Program-made: the position numbers and the translations under genes
The notes under the pieces: generated by a model
Database searches by the model: none
What the model was told of the DNA's origin: nothing
Seen by the model: the letters and a program-made list of their open reading frames with translations, nothing else
Source: Chloroflexota bacterium
GTDB taxonomy: Bacteria; Chloroflexota; Dehalococcoidia; JACQUO01
Length of the DNA stretch: 64,000 nt
Assembly (NCBI GenBank): GCA_016210205.1
Contig: JACQUO010000023.1
Span: forward strand, 129,788 to 193,787
Direction: 5' to 3'
Shown: in pieces, positions 45,468 through 56,189 of the stretch
Position numbering within the stretch: position 1 is the stretch's first letter
How the letters are laid out: each line of letters starts with the position of its first letter

Positions 45468-47285
45468 TCATGCCCCCAGCTTGAGTACTGCCATGAAGGC
45501 CTCCTGGGGGATTTCCACATTGCCCACCCGCTTCATGCGCTTCTTGCCCTCAGCCTGCTTCTCCAGAAGCTTGCGTTTGCGGGTGACATCGCCGCCGTAG
45601 CACTTGGCAAGGACATCCTTGCGCATGGCCTTGACATTCTCCCGAGCCACCACCTTCCCCCCGATGGCCGCCTGCACCGCCACCTCGAAGAGCTGGCGTG
45701 GGATGAGTCCCCGGAGCTTCTCCACCAGCTCCCGTCCCCGGCGATGGGCGTCGTCCCTGCGCACGATGGTGGAGAGGGCATCCACGGGCTGCCCGTTGAC
45801 CAGGATATCCAGCTTCACCAGGGGCGCGGGACGATAGTCAGCGAAGGCGTAATCCAGACTGGCGTAGCCCTGGGTGAGAGACTTCAGGGGGTCGTAGAAA
45901 TCCACCAGCATGTGGGCCAGGGGCATGGCGTACTCCAGATGCACCCGGGCCCCCACCTCCTTCTCCCCGCCGATGTAGCTCATATGCTTATACTCGCCAC
46001 GGCGGGCGGTGACCAGCTCCATGATGGGGCCGATGTAGCGCGAAGGGGCGATGATGGTGATAGCCATCCAGGGCTCGCGAATCTCCGCCGTCTCCTGAGG
46101 CGGCGGCAGGCGGGCGGGGCTGTCCACCGTCATCAGAGAGCCATCGGTCTTGAGGGCCTGATAGGCCACGCTGGGAGCGGTGATGACCAGGCTCAGGCCA
46201 TACTCCCGCTCCAGCCGTTCCCGGACAATTTCCATGTGAAGGAGGCCCAAAAAGCCGCAGCGAAAACCGAAGCCTAGGGCGGCGCTGGACTCGGGCTCGT
46301 AGGAGAGGGAAGCGTCGTTGAGCTTGAGCTTGTCCAGAGCGTCCCGGAGCAGGGGGTAATCGCCCCCCTCCACGGGATAGAGGCCGGCGAAGACCATGGG
46401 TTTGGCGGGGCGATAGCCCGAGAGGGCCGTCGCCGCAGGGCGCTCGGCCCCGGTGATGGTGTCCCCCACCTGGCAGTCCTTGACATTCTTGAGGCCGGTG
46501 GCAATATAACCCACCTCGCCAGCGGCCAGACCCTCCCCTGGGGTGAGAACGGGGCGGAAGGTCCCCACCTCCAGCGCTTCCATCTCTTTGCCCGTGGCCA
46601 TGGCGCGCAGGCGCTGGCCCGAGGCCATCCGGCCGTCCACCAGGCGCACATAGGCGATGACCCCCTTATAGGGGTCGAACATGGAATCGAAGATGAGGGC
46701 GCGGGCCTCCGCCTCGGGCCGGCCCCGCGGCGGGGGCACCCGGCGCACCACCGCCTCCAGCACCTCCCGGACTCCCGTCCCCTCCTTGGCGGAGACCAGG
46801 AGGGCCTCCCCCAGGCCCAGGGTCTCTTTTATCTCCTGAACCACCCGTTGGGGGGCGGCGGAAGGCAGGTCTATCTTGTTGACCACGGGGATGAGCGTCA
46901 GGTTCTGCTCCAGGGCAAAATAGACATTGGCCAGGGTCTGGGCCTGGATGCCCTGGGTGGCGTCCACCACCAGCACGGCGCCCTCGCAGGCGGCCAGGGC
47001 CCGAGACACCTCGTAGGAGAAGTCCACATGGCCAGGGGTGTCGATGAGGTTGAGCTGATAGGCCTGGCCATCGGCAGCTTTGTACTCCATGCGCACCGGG
47101 TGGGCCTTGATGGTGATGCCCTTTTCCCGCTCCAAGTCCATGGCATCCAGCACCTGTTCCGCCATCTGGCGGGGGGCCAGGGTGCCCGTGAGCTCCAGGA
47201 AGCGGTCCGCCAGGGTGGACTTGCCGTGGTCGATGTGGGCGATGATGCAGAAGTTGCGGATGCGAGATGGCTCCATGGGGCTCAT
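45468..47285 (-). CDS. lepA: Elongation factor 4
   Basis: [57 protein letters not shown]-terminal [28 protein letters not shown]. Confidence 0.97.
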   Translation of the reverse strand: MSPMEPSRIRNFCIIAHIDHGKSTLADRFLELTGTLAPRQMAEQVLDAMDLEREKGITIKAHPVRMEYKAADGQAYQLNLIDTPGHVDFSYEVSRALAACEGAVLVVDATQGIQAQTLANVYFALEQNLTLIPVVNKIDLPSAAPQRVVQEIKETLGLGEALLVSAKEGTGVREVLEAVVRRVPPPRGRPEAEARALIFDSMFDPYKGVIAYVRLVDGRMASGQRLRAMATGKEMEALEVGTFRPVLTPGEGLAAGEVGYIATGLKNVKDCQVGDTITGAERPAATALSGYRPAKPMVFAGLYPVEGGDYPLLRDALDKLKLNDASLSYEPESSAALGFGFRCGFLGLLHMEIVRERLEREYGLSLVITAPSVAYQALKTDGSLMTVDSPARLPPPQETAEIREPWMAITIIAPSRYIGPIMELVTARRGEYKHMSYIGGEKEVGARVHLEYAMPLAHMLVDFYDPLKSLTQGYASLDYAFADYRPAPLVKLDILVNGQPVDALSTIVRRDDAHRRGRELVEKLRGLIPRQLFEVAVQAAIGGKVVARENVKAMRKDVLAKCYGGDVTRKRKLLEKQAEGKKRMKRVGNVEIPQEAFMAVLKLGA

Positions 47286-47327
47286 AGTAGCACGGGGAAG
47301 GGGTGGATACAAGGAGCGGGAAGGGGA

Positions 47328-48251
47328 CTACCTCAGCTCCCAGCGGAAGGAACGTTCGGGCACACCGTAGAGACCGAGAACAATGAGCCGCATCCAGCGG
47401 GCTCCCGGAGCCACGGCGGGGAAGGCCAGGGAGACTTCACGATGATGCCCTCCGGCGGGCGCGCCGTCCCAGGACAGGGGCCGGTAGCGGTTCCCTTGGC
47501 TGTCCTCCAGCACCGCCACCGCCGCGGGGTCGAAGGACAGGGAGCCCTGGTGCGTATCGAAAGCAACCTTGAGGTTGACCGGGAAGCCGGGGGCCCAGGA
47601 ACGCGGCGAGACCTCCACCCCCAGGCCGCCGGCCTCAGCGCTCTGGGGCACCAAGCTCATGGGAGCGAGAATGGCGCTGACGTTGGCAGCCTGGCTCCCC
47701 GAGTTCAGGTTGAGCCAGAAGACCATAGGAAGAGCCACCAGGGCCAAGGCGATGACGCCTCCCCTGACCTTGGGTAAGTTCAGGACCGCCAAGGGGCCCA
47801 AGATGCCTTTCCCCGGCTGATAAAGCCCCCGGGCCCGAATATGCTGGAGCATCTGGAGTATGCCCCAGAGGTTGGCCACCAGGCCCACCGCCAGGAAGAA
47901 GGGCTGGTACTGCGAAAGGAACGGGGCCAGGGCAGAGAGGCCGAGGAGGGGCAGGACATCGGCGCCGTGATGCAAGCAGCACGCCACCATGGCCCCGCCG
48001 GATACCCCGCCGCTGGCGGCCACGGAGGCCAAGCCCTGGGCCTGGCGCAGGTGCGCCTGCTGTCGGATGTGCCAGAAGAGGCCGGCCTGTAAGCCGAAGC
48101 CCGCCGCCAGCAGCCCCAGCCACGGCTCCAGGGCCAAGAACTGCTGCCAGGCATGGGGCCAGGACTCGGCCACGCCCAGGACCACCAAGAATAGACTGAT
48201 GAGCAGAGCGCCTGCGGCAACTCCCACCGCAAGGGGTCGAGGCGAGGACAT
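47328..48251 (-). CDS. Hypothetical integral membrane protein
   Basis: Several TM segments; GGVSGGAMVACCLHHGADVLPLLG. Confidence 0.65.
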   Translation of the reverse strand: MSSPRPLAVGVAAGALLISLFLVVLGVAESWPHAWQQFLALEPWLGLLAAGFGLQAGLFWHIRQQAHLRQAQGLASVAASGGVSGGAMVACCLHHGADVLPLLGLSALAPFLSQYQPFFLAVGLVANLWGILQMLQHIRARGLYQPGKGILGPLAVLNLPKVRGGVIALALVALPMVFWLNLNSGSQAANVSAILAPMSLVPQSAEAGGLGVEVSPRSWAPGFPVNLKVAFDTHQGSLSFDPAAVAVLEDSQGNRYRPLSWDGAPAGGHHREVSLAFPAVAPGARWMRLIVLGLYGVPERSFRWELR

Positions 48252-48384
48252 AACTAATCTCCGGGCATTTCGTGGGCCTGTCCGACCAGTCACAACCTAA
48301 CGGCCCCATGTGAAGAAGGGATGGAGAAGCCGGGGAGAATTGATGGAAGTGGGCCGGGGGCTCAGCCTCGCTTAAGGCTGGTGG

Positions 48385-49233
48385 CTACCGCGGCAGGGGG
48401 TAGTTGGCGAAGAGCCACTCCTGGGCCTCGAGGCATTGGGGGCGGCCCTCCACCATCACATTGTTGTGGATGCGGATGAGGCGACGCTCCCAGGCGGCGG
48501 GCAGGGCGGGGATGTCGGCGGCGGCGGAGAGGAGCACCCGGGCCTGGAGCCGCTGGAGGTGCCCCAGGAGCGCCTCCCAGTCCTCCTCGCAGAAGGCGCA
48601 GGGCGTCTTCCAGTCGGACTGCCAGTAGGGGGGGTCAACGTAGAAGCAGGTGTCCGGAGCATCGTAGCGTTCCAGCACCGCCGCGTAGTCCCCGTGGGTT
48701 ATCTCCACGCTCTTCAGGCGGCGCTGCCAGTGGAGCAGGCCCTCCACCACCTCCATCCGCTCCCCCACGCAGTCACCGCTCACCTCCAGGCACTCGTAGT
48801 TGCAGCTTCCCAAAATCAGGTACATGAAGCGGTAGAAACGCTCCACCGGGTCCTCGCCCTCACGGGGGCAGGCAGCCTCCTGGGCCAGGGCCTGGAAGCG
48901 GTGCTGGCTCAGCGCCCATTCCTTCGCTCGCAGGACACGGCGCTGGGCGGCGGTGTGGTCGCGGATGAACTGGTAGGCGAAGGCGATGTCAGGGTTGAGG
49001 TCGTTGATGACCTCTTGAGGCGAGGGGCTCTTGCGGAAGAGGACGGCGGCGCCGCCGGCGAAGGGTTCGGCGTAGAGGTGATGGGCCGGTAAGAGGCTGA
49101 GGATGATGCTGCTGATGCCAGTGTTGCCGCCGGGGCTGCCGAAGGGCTTGCGCCGGGCCCAGGGCCGCTGGCCGCGACGCTCCACCTCCACCTGGTACTC
49201 CCAAAGCTCACGCTTGTCTTTGGCCCTGGTCAT
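48385..49233 (-). CDS. D12-class DNA adenine methyltransferase
   Basis: KPFGSPGGN, HLYAEPFAGGAAVLFRK, VINDLNPDI, FYVDPPYWQSD. Confidence 0.88.
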   Translation of the reverse strand: MTRAKDKRELWEYQVEVERRGQRPWARRKPFGSPGGNTGISSIILSLLPAHHLYAEPFAGGAAVLFRKSPSPQEVINDLNPDIAFAYQFIRDHTAAQRRVLRAKEWALSQHRFQALAQEAACPREGEDPVERFYRFMYLILGSCNYECLEVSGDCVGERMEVVEGLLHWQRRLKSVEITHGDYAAVLERYDAPDTCFYVDPPYWQSDWKTPCAFCEEDWEALLGHLQRLQARVLLSAAADIPALPAAWERRLIRIHNNVMVEGRPQCLEAQEWLFANYPLPR

Positions 49234-50555
49234 GTCTTCGCTCCGGGACTCGGGCTGGCGGCGACGGTGCTGGCCGTCCGCGGCTCCAGGCTCCTCTTGG
49301 GCAGGGGCAGGAAGTAGAGGAAGACCATACCGATAAGGCCCAGGAGGCCCGAGACCAGGAAGGCGAGGGTGTAGGTCCCGGTGGCATCCCAGAGCAAGGC
49401 GTAGAGGAAGGTGGCGCTGGCCGAGGCCGCGGTGGTGATGGGCGCCATCACCCCCATGATGATGGGCAGGTTAACTACCCCAAAGAGGTCCCCCACATAG
49501 ACATTCCACAGGGCCAGACCGCAGCCGTAGCCGATGCCGAAGATAACGCTAAAAATGAAATAGGTGGTAGCATCCCTCACCGCGAAAGCGGCGAAGAGCA
49601 TACTGAAGGCGGTGGCCCCCAGGGTTATCCACAGGATGGGCTTGCGCCCCCAGCGGTCCATAAGGCGGTCCGAGGTCCAGCCCCCCACAATCCGCCCCGC
49701 GATGGCGGCGAGGACGATGGCGGAGTAGGCGGCGGTGACGAAGCCCCCGTCCAGCTTGAGGTCGATACGGCCCCAGGCCTGGACCTGGCCCAGGGTGGGC
49801 ACCACGGAGGTCATGTAGCCCAGCTCGGTGAGGACGAGGAGCCAGAAGGTGGGGGTGCGCAGCACCTCTTTCATAGACCAGCGCGTCGAGCGCACGGCGA
49901 AGTCCCGGCGGCGCTTCAGCTCCTCCTCAGTGGGCTTGATGCCGTCGGGATAGGTGCCCGCCTTCTCGGGGCTGTCCACGATGAAAGCACCCCCGATGAG
50001 GGCCAGGACCGCGAAGAAGATGGCGAAGCCCAGATAGCCGTTCCGCCAACCCCAGTTGCTGTTGAGCCATTCCGCCATGGGAGCCCCTATAAAAAGGCCC
50101 CCGCTGAGGCCGATGCCCGCCAGGCTCTGGGCCAGCCCCGCCCGGCGCATGAACCAGCGCCGTACCGGGACATTGGTGGGGATGCCACTGGCAATCTGCA
50201 CCCCGATGCGAGTGAGGACGCCATAGGTGAGATAGAAGTGCCAGGGCTCCCGGGTGAGGCTGATGGACCAGGTGGCCAGGGCCCCGATGATAGCTCCAAC
50301 GAAAATCATGCGCCGGGCCCCCACCCGGTCCAGGAGGGTTCCAATGAAGGGGGAGGAGAGGGCCCCGGTGACGAAGGCGATGGTGAAGCCCAGGGAGAGG
50401 GTGGAACGGCTCCAGCCAAATTCTTGAAGCAGATAGGGGAAGAAATAGCCGAAGGAGAACTGGACAGCGTTGCCCCCCAGCATCACCACCGAGGCGCCTA
50501 CCAGCACAATCCAGCCGTAGAAGATGCCCTTCTTGTGCTCCGTCAGGGTCGCCAT
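49230..50555 (-). CDS. MFS transporter (OFA-like)
   Basis: GIFYGWIVLVGASVVMLGGNAVQFSFGYFFPYLLQEFGWSRSTLS; 12 TM pattern; ATGA overlap with the methyltransferase gene. Confidence 0.9.
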   Translation of the reverse strand: MATLTEHKKGIFYGWIVLVGASVVMLGGNAVQFSFGYFFPYLLQEFGWSRSTLSLGFTIAFVTGALSSPFIGTLLDRVGARRMIFVGAIIGALATWSISLTREPWHFYLTYGVLTRIGVQIASGIPTNVPVRRWFMRRAGLAQSLAGIGLSGGLFIGAPMAEWLNSNWGWRNGYLGFAIFFAVLALIGGAFIVDSPEKAGTYPDGIKPTEEELKRRRDFAVRSTRWSMKEVLRTPTFWLLVLTELGYMTSVVPTLGQVQAWGRIDLKLDGGFVTAAYSAIVLAAIAGRIVGGWTSDRLMDRWGRKPILWITLGATAFSMLFAAFAVRDATTYFIFSVIFGIGYGCGLALWNVYVGDLFGVVNLPIIMGVMAPITTAASASATFLYALLWDATGTYTLAFLVSGLLGLIGMVFLYFLPLPKRSLEPRTASTVAASPSPGAKT

Positions 50556-50822
50556 CGTCTCGTCTTTCTTTCTAGCGGCCTGCAGGGCCGATGAGAGAGC
50601 CGAGAAATCCCCGGCCGGCGGTGAGGGCACGAGATGCTATCGCTGCGGGGCAAGCCAGGTATGGCCTTAGCTTATGCGGAATTTATCCAGCATCCTTTCC
50701 AGAGGAAGGATAGCCAAACCCCGCCCTTAAGTCAAGCCAAGCTAGGAAACCAAGTGCCGCAGGATGATCGCCAGACCCGCAGCGAAGCTTTTCGAGCCGG
50801 GCCCTGGGGCTAGGCCACCACC

Positions 50823-51905
50823 CTAAGGGCCCGCCGCTGACACCAGCCTCGGCAGGCGCTCCTCTCTGGCCTCTAGGGCCAGGAAGGCGTCTATCCTGGA
50901 GTCCGCCCAGGCACGCTGGTGCTGGTGGGTGGGGTGGGGTCGGAAAAGATGGCGACAAGCCTCCGGATCAGCCCCTCGTATCTCCATATCCTCCAGCCGG
51001 CCCGCCCCCAGGCCGCCTCGCACGCAGTAAGACAGATACCCCACCTGGGCCACAGGGAAACCCATAAGCTCGGAGGCCAAGCAGTCAGCAGCCACGGGGT
51101 CGACGCTGGCTATGGCCACATCCCAGGACACGGCATGGCCAGCTCCCGGGCCATCTCCCTCCATGCCCCAGTAGCCGTCGATGACACTGAGATGGGGGCG
51201 GAAGCGCCGCGCCACCAAATACAAGTTCAAATTTTGGGTAGGAAAGCCCTGGTGCATCCGCTGGCGGTCGTTGTCGCTGACGCCTTGCACCACACCGCCC
51301 TTGACCCGCTCCATGATGGGCGTGTACTTCACAAAGGCGGGGATATAGTAATAGGCCTGGCGCATGAGGTCCCGAAACGCCCCCTGGGGACCCGAGGGCA
51401 CCTGATAGTAAAGGCTGCCCATAATCAGGTTCTTGAGGGAGAGGGTGACCAGGACGCAGTCATGGGTCTTGGGAGGGCAAAGGGAGACCACAAAATCCGC
51501 CTCGGCCACGGGGCGGGAGAAGCGCAGGGTCATGGGGTTCAGGTCTCGGTCCCGAACCTCCACCTTGCCCCAGGGGCCATCGTTCAGGTCCAAAAGTTTC
51601 AGGCCGTATTGCTTAGCCATCTCCCGGTAGCCGAAGCTGCGATAGGCGATATGGGCCGGGAACCCCGTCCCCTCGGCGATGGCGATGGGGCCGGCAAACC
51701 GAGGCCGCAGGAAGTCTAGCAGCGCCCGCACGGCCTCGGCCTGGGTGGAGGCCAGGGGCACGGTAACAGAGGCCAGGTTGACCTTGATGAGGATGCGCCG
51801 GACGCCCTCCAGGTGAATCTCGGGGGCGATGAGGTCTAAGGCACGCCGGATATTGTCGTAGCGGCCGCCGCCCCGGGCCAGACCCACCTTAGGCTTTGGG
51901 GGCAC
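50823..51905 (-). CDS. DUF362 domain-containing protein
   Basis: RRILIKVNLAS, EGTGFPAHIAYRSFGYREMAKQYGLKLLDLNDGPWGKVEV, CPPKTHDCVLVTLSLKNLIMGS. Confidence 0.85.
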   Translation of the reverse strand: MPPKPKVGLARGGGRYDNIRRALDLIAPEIHLEGVRRILIKVNLASVTVPLASTQAEAVRALLDFLRPRFAGPIAIAEGTGFPAHIAYRSFGYREMAKQYGLKLLDLNDGPWGKVEVRDRDLNPMTLRFSRPVAEADFVVSLCPPKTHDCVLVTLSLKNLIMGSLYYQVPSGPQGAFRDLMRQAYYYIPAFVKYTPIMERVKGGVVQGVSDNDRQRMHQGFPTQNLNLYLVARRFRPHLSVIDGYWGMEGDGPGAGHAVSWDVAIASVDPVAADCLASELMGFPVAQVGYLSYCVRGGLGAGRLEDMEIRGADPEACRHLFRPHPTHQHQRAWADSRIDAFLALEAREERLPRLVSAAGP

Positions 51906-51906
51906 C

Positions 51907-53364
51907 CTAAGCGCCTTTGGTGACCGAGAAGTTCTTGATGTGACCTGCCGCCTTCTTGCCCGAGCGCCAGAGGAAGGCTAAATCGCGAGGGCGGCGAATC
52001 CCAGCTACCTTCCTGAGGACAAACTCCGGCTCTAAAATCACCTTGTATACCCCCGCGACCAGGGCCCGCACCGCCTCATCCTCCATGGGGGTGACCATGA
52101 CCGGCTCGCCCATGTCATAGCGCTCCCAGTCCAAAGTCTTGAGCAGGCCCTGCTCCTGGCACTCCCGGAAGAGGGGCGTCCCGGGATAGGGGATGACCAC
52201 CGTAGCCTGGGCTGTCTGGGCATAGCCTTTCTTAAGGAGGTATTTCCCCAGCTCCAGGGTCTTCTGGGCCTCCTCCCGGGTCTCCCAGGGATAGCCAAAC
52301 ATAATGGTGATGTGGGGCTCCAGCCCCGCCCGGCGCGCCGCTTTGCAGGACTCTTCGATTTGGCTCACTGCCAGACCCTTGTCCAGCCGGTCCAGGGTCT
52401 TCTGGTTGGCGGACTCCAGGCCGAAGAGGAGGAGGCGGAAGCCCGCTTTCTTCATGAGACGGTATTCCTCGGCGTCCAAGGCCCCGAAGCGCATGTTGCA
52501 ATCCAGGATGACCTCTTTGTGGTAGCCCCGCTCCATCATCCCCTGGCAGAAGCGTCGCAGCCACTGCCCCGTGGGAAAGCTGCCCGTATCGTCCATGATT
52601 TCTTTGACTTTATAGCGCTCGATGAGTTGGCCGACCTCATCCAGGAGCGACTCCGGCCGCCGCACCCGGTACTTGGGATAAAGGGTGGTCCAGGAGCAGA
52701 AGGAGCAGCGGTGATACCAGCAGTCCCTGCCCGCCATGGTGTAGGTGCCAGGGAGCACACAGTAGTTGCCGTTGCGCTCGCTGTAAAGCTGCCATTGGGT
52801 CAGGTCACGGTCGATGAGGGGGAGAGAACTGAGGTCATGATGCAGCTGGAAGGGGCCGGTGTTGGCCACCTTTCCCTCCCCGTCCCGATGCCAGATGCCC
52901 GGCTCCAAAGGGTCTTCCCCCTCAAGGTGGCGGGCCAGGTTGGCCAGGAGGAAATCATAGTCTCCCCCCGTTAGCACATAGTCCACGAGGCTGTTCTCAA
53001 AGGATTCCTCTGGAAGAGCGGTGACATGGTCGCCCATGAGGGCCACTTTGACGCCCGGCAAGGCCTCCTTAAGCTGGCCCAAGATGCCCCAGTGGGACTT
53101 GACCACCGGGGTCTTGGTCTCCATGGCGATGAGATCCGGGGGGGCCTGGCGCAGCGCCTCCAGCCACTGGGGAAAGGTCTGCTCGCCAGCGATGCCGTCA
53201 GCCCAGATGACATGGTGTCCGTCCCGGGCCAGGAGGGTGGCCGCAGCGGCGGGCACCACTGGGTAGATATAGGTAGACTCCTTGAACCACTGGAACTGGC
53301 GGTTCTGGGCCAGGAGGGGGGTGCCCTTGCCCGCCAAGGGAGGGAAGCCGATGGCAATCTTCAA
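51907..53364 (-). CDS. B12-binding domain radical SAM protein
   Basis: B12-like N-terminal domain; GRDCWYHRCSFCSWTTLYPKYR CxxxxxxCxxC cluster; HITIMFGYPWETREEAQKTL. Confidence 0.88.
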   Translation of the reverse strand: MKIAIGFPPLAGKGTPLLAQNRQFQWFKESTYIYPVVPAAAATLLARDGHHVIWADGIAGEQTFPQWLEALRQAPPDLIAMETKTPVVKSHWGILGQLKEALPGVKVALMGDHVTALPEESFENSLVDYVLTGGDYDFLLANLARHLEGEDPLEPGIWHRDGEGKVANTGPFQLHHDLSSLPLIDRDLTQWQLYSERNGNYCVLPGTYTMAGRDCWYHRCSFCSWTTLYPKYRVRRPESLLDEVGQLIERYKVKEIMDDTGSFPTGQWLRRFCQGMMERGYHKEVILDCNMRFGALDAEEYRLMKKAGFRLLLFGLESANQKTLDRLDKGLAVSQIEESCKAARRAGLEPHITIMFGYPWETREEAQKTLELGKYLLKKGYAQTAQATVVIPYPGTPLFRECQEQGLLKTLDWERYDMGEPVMVTPMEDEAVRALVAGVYKVILEPEFVLRKVAGIRRPRDLAFLWRSGKKAAGHIKNFSVTKGA

Positions 53365-54092
53365 GGCTGGCTCCGTCGATAGTGGCGCCGGAAGAAGATT
53401 CCCAGGGTGTCCAGGATGATGTTGCGGATGTCCCGCGGCCTGATGCGCCCCATCTGGCGCTGATAGTCCAGCTCTATGGGGGCTTCAGCGAAGCGGTATC
53501 CCAGCATATGGGCCACCACCAGCAGCTCCAAATCGAAGGCGAACCGCTTCACCACCAGGCGGGGCAGCACCCGGCGCAGCACCTCCGCCTTGAAGAGCTT
53601 GAGCCCCGTCTGGGTGTCCCGCACCGGCAGCCCGAAGAGCAGGCGCACCATCCCGTAATACACAATGCTCATGAGGCGACGCTTCCAGGGGTAGCGGAGG
53701 TTGGACTGGGGGTGCCGCTTGGAGCCGATGACCAGGTCCGCCCCTGTCTCTTGCATCACCCGCCACAGGTTAGCCAGCTGCCTGGGGTTGAGGTCCAGGT
53801 CGGCATCCACGAAGGCCACATAGTCCCCCGTCGCCTGGCCCGCCCCGTACTTCAGGGCGTAACCTTTGCCAGCGTTGTTGGGGTAGCGCACCACCTTCAC
53901 CTGGGGGAGCTCCTGGGCCACCCCTCGGGCCACCTTCGCGGTGTTGTCCCGACTGCCATCATCCACCACCACCAGCTCGAAAGGGACACCGTTCAAGCAG
54001 CGCACCGTCTCCCGCAGGGTGTGGGCGATGTTCTCCTCCTCGTTATAGGCGGGCATGATGACAGAGAGTTTGCTGGCCCTCAAGCCTTCCAT
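53361..54092 (-). CDS. Family 2 glycosyltransferase (dolichyl-phosphate glycosyltransferase-like)
   Basis: LSVIMPAYNEEENIAHTLRETV, VVVDDGSRDNTAKV, DYVAFVDADLDLNPRQL; ATGA overlap with the radical SAM gene. Confidence 0.92.
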   Translation of the reverse strand: MEGLRASKLSVIMPAYNEEENIAHTLRETVRCLNGVPFELVVVDDGSRDNTAKVARGVAQELPQVKVVRYPNNAGKGYALKYGAGQATGDYVAFVDADLDLNPRQLANLWRVMQETGADLVIGSKRHPQSNLRYPWKRRLMSIVYYGMVRLLFGLPVRDTQTGLKLFKAEVLRRVLPRLVVKRFAFDLELLVVAHMLGYRFAEAPIELDYQRQMGRIRPRDIRNIILDTLGIFFRRHYRRSQP

Positions 54093-54343
54093 AGCATAGC
54101 ATCCTATCTTAGCTACCCATGACAGCCTGCGCCGGCCCTAGCCGCGGCCCCGGGGCTTTGCGGCAGCCAACGAATCTTATCGGATGAAATCCCCCTAGTG
54201 TATCCTGATAAAAGTCTAAGCTTGGCTTAATACCCTTGTCAAGGCTTCCTTCTCAGGCAAGCAGAATTACAAAGACAAGCTGTTCCCCGCAAGCCCAGGA
54301 AGACTCTATCCAAGGGGCCGGTCTGACCTGAAGGCGTGGCGTA

Positions 54344-54372
54344 TTGACAAGCTGTATGGCTATTGGTATCAT
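54344..54372 (+). promoter_or_regulatory. Sigma70-like promoter upstream of glmS
   Basis: TTGACA (54344-54349) - 17 nt - TATCAT (54367-54372). Confidence 0.65.
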
Positions 54373-54404
54373 CTGCAATTAATTACCTCAGGCAGGCGCA
54401 TACT

Positions 54405-56189
54405 GTGTGTGGCATAGCTGGCTTCGTCGGGTCGGAACCCGCCGCCCCCATGGTCTTCAAGGCCCTGACTCGCCTGGAGTACCGGGGGTATGATTCGGCG
54501 GGCCTGGCCACCATATCGCGCGGCCACCTCTGGCACAAAAAGGGCGTGGGCAAGCTGCCGGAGGTCCAGGCCCAGCTGAACCTGGATAAAATGCCCGGGA
54601 CAGTGGGCATCGGCCATGTGCGCTGGGCCACCCACGGCGCGGTAACCGATGCCAATGCCCACCCCCACCTGGACTGCCGCGGGCGCATCGCCGTGGTCCA
54701 TAACGGCATCATCGAGAACTACCAGGAGCTTCGGGCCAGCCTGTCCCCCACCCACCGCTTCCTCTCCGAGACCGACAGCGAAGTCATACCCCACCTTATC
54801 GAGGCCCACATGGCCCAGGGGATGTCCCTGGAGGACGCCTGCTATCATACCTCCCGGCAACTCAAAGGCTCCTATGCCTTTCTGGCCATCGCCGCTTCCG
54901 AGCCGGACAAAATCGTGGCCTGCCGCCAAGACAGCCCCCTGGTGGTGGGCCACAGCCAGGGACGATGCTTCATCGCCAGCGATGTCCCCTCTTTCCTGGA
55001 GCACACCAACCAGGTGACCTATATGGAAGACGGCGAGATGGTGGTGCTGGTTCCCGGCCAGGCCACCTTCTACAACGGGCTGAAGGGAGACCTCCGGGAG
55101 CCCTTGGCTAAAGAGGTCAGCCAGATAGATTGGACGCTGGAGGACATCTCCAAGCAGGGCTACGACTACTTTATGCTCAAGGAGATAATGGAGGAGCCCA
55201 CCACCATCAGGCGCGCCCTGGAGCAGGACCGCCAGCTTGTCATGGATGCCGCCATGGATATCTTGCGGGCGCGGCAGGTGGTGATAACGGCCTGCGGCAC
55301 CTCCCGCTATGCCGCCCTCATCGGGCGCTATCTCTTCTCCAAGCTGGCAGGCAAGTTCTGCGATGTGGTCATGGCCTCGGAGTTCCAGTATTTCTCCGAC
55401 TCGGTGGACAAGAACACCCTGGTCATCGCCGTGTCCCAGAGCGGGGAGACCGCCGATGTCATGGAAGGGGTGCGCCGGGCCAAGGCCAACGAGGCCCAGG
55501 TCTTGTCCATCGTCAACACGCAGGGCTCCTCGGTAGCCCGGGCCAGCGACCGGGTGATTTATCTCGACTGCGGCCCAGAAATGGCCGTGGCGGCCACCAA
55601 GTCCTTCGTCTCCCAACTGGCGGTCTTCTATCTCCTGGCCTATGCCATGCGCTCCAGGCTGGATGAAGGGATTGCCAAGCTCAAGGCCGCGGCTGGGGCA
55701 ATCGAGCGGGAGCTGAAGGATAACTTCAAGAAGGTGGAGCGGCTGGCAGAGGTCACCAAAGACAGGGCCGACTACTATTTCATCGCCCGGGGGGCTAACT
55801 TCGCCATCGCCACCGAGGGGGCTCTCAAGCTCAAGGAGATTTCCTATATCCACGCCGAGGGCATGCCCGCGGGGGAGCTCAAGCATGGCACCCTCTCCCT
55901 CATCGAAGACGGCACCCCGGTGGTGGTCATCTGCCCCCAGGACTACACCCATGCCGAGACCCTGAGCAACGCCATGGAGGCGCGCGCCCGGGGGGCCTAC
56001 ATCATCGGCGTCTCCGATGCTGACCACGAGGCCTTTCACGAGTGGATAAGAATCCCCCAGACGGAAGAGGTTTTCTACCCCCTGGTCACCGTCATCCCCC
56101 TCCAGCTCCTGGCCTACTACCTGGCCCTGGCCCGAGGCCTCGACCCCGACCACCCCCGCCACCTGGCCAAGTCCGTTACCGTGAAGTAG
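54405..56189 (+). CDS. glmS: Glutamine-fructose-6-phosphate aminotransferase (isomerizing)
   Basis: GTG start directly before CGIAGFVG (N-terminal nucleophile Cys); GHVRWATHGAVTDANAHPH; SIS domains; ends LAKSVTVK. Confidence 0.97.
   Translation: MCGIAGFVGSEPAAPMVFKALTRLEYRGYDSAGLATISRGHLWHKKGVGKLPEVQAQLNLDKMPGTVGIGHVRWATHGAVTDANAHPHLDCRGRIAVVHNGIIENYQELRASLSPTHRFLSETDSEVIPHLIEAHMAQGMSLEDACYHTSRQLKGSYAFLAIAASEPDKIVACRQDSPLVVGHSQGRCFIASDVPSFLEHTNQVTYMEDGEMVVLVPGQATFYNGLKGDLREPLAKEVSQIDWTLEDISKQGYDYFMLKEIMEEPTTIRRALEQDRQLVMDAAMDILRARQVVITACGTSRYAALIGRYLFSKLAGKFCDVVMASEFQYFSDSVDKNTLVIAVSQSGETADVMEGVRRAKANEAQVLSIVNTQGSSVARASDRVIYLDCGPEMAVAATKSFVSQLAVFYLLAYAMRSRLDEGIAKLKAAAGAIERELKDNFKKVERLAEVTKDRADYYFIARGANFAIATEGALKLKEISYIHAEGMPAGELKHGTLSLIEDGTPVVVICPQDYTHAETLSNAMEARARGAYIIGVSDADHEAFHEWIRIPQTEEVFYPLVTVIPLQLLAYYLALARGLDPDHPRHLAKSVTVK

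Noticed and set aside
43108-45600. 830-aa plus-strand ORF opposite the Lon-like gene
   Set aside because: Antisense shadow ORF of a high-GC gene; low-complexity Gly/Leu/His-rich composition with no domain, while the minus strand encodes a clear Lon-like protease.
54122-54404. glmS ribozyme in the glmS leader
   Set aside because: The leader after the predicted promoter is only about 25-30 nt, too short for the ribozyme, and no core was recognised.
54369-56162. 597-aa minus-strand ORF opposite glmS
   Set aside because: Antisense shadow; glmS reads through with all family motifs.
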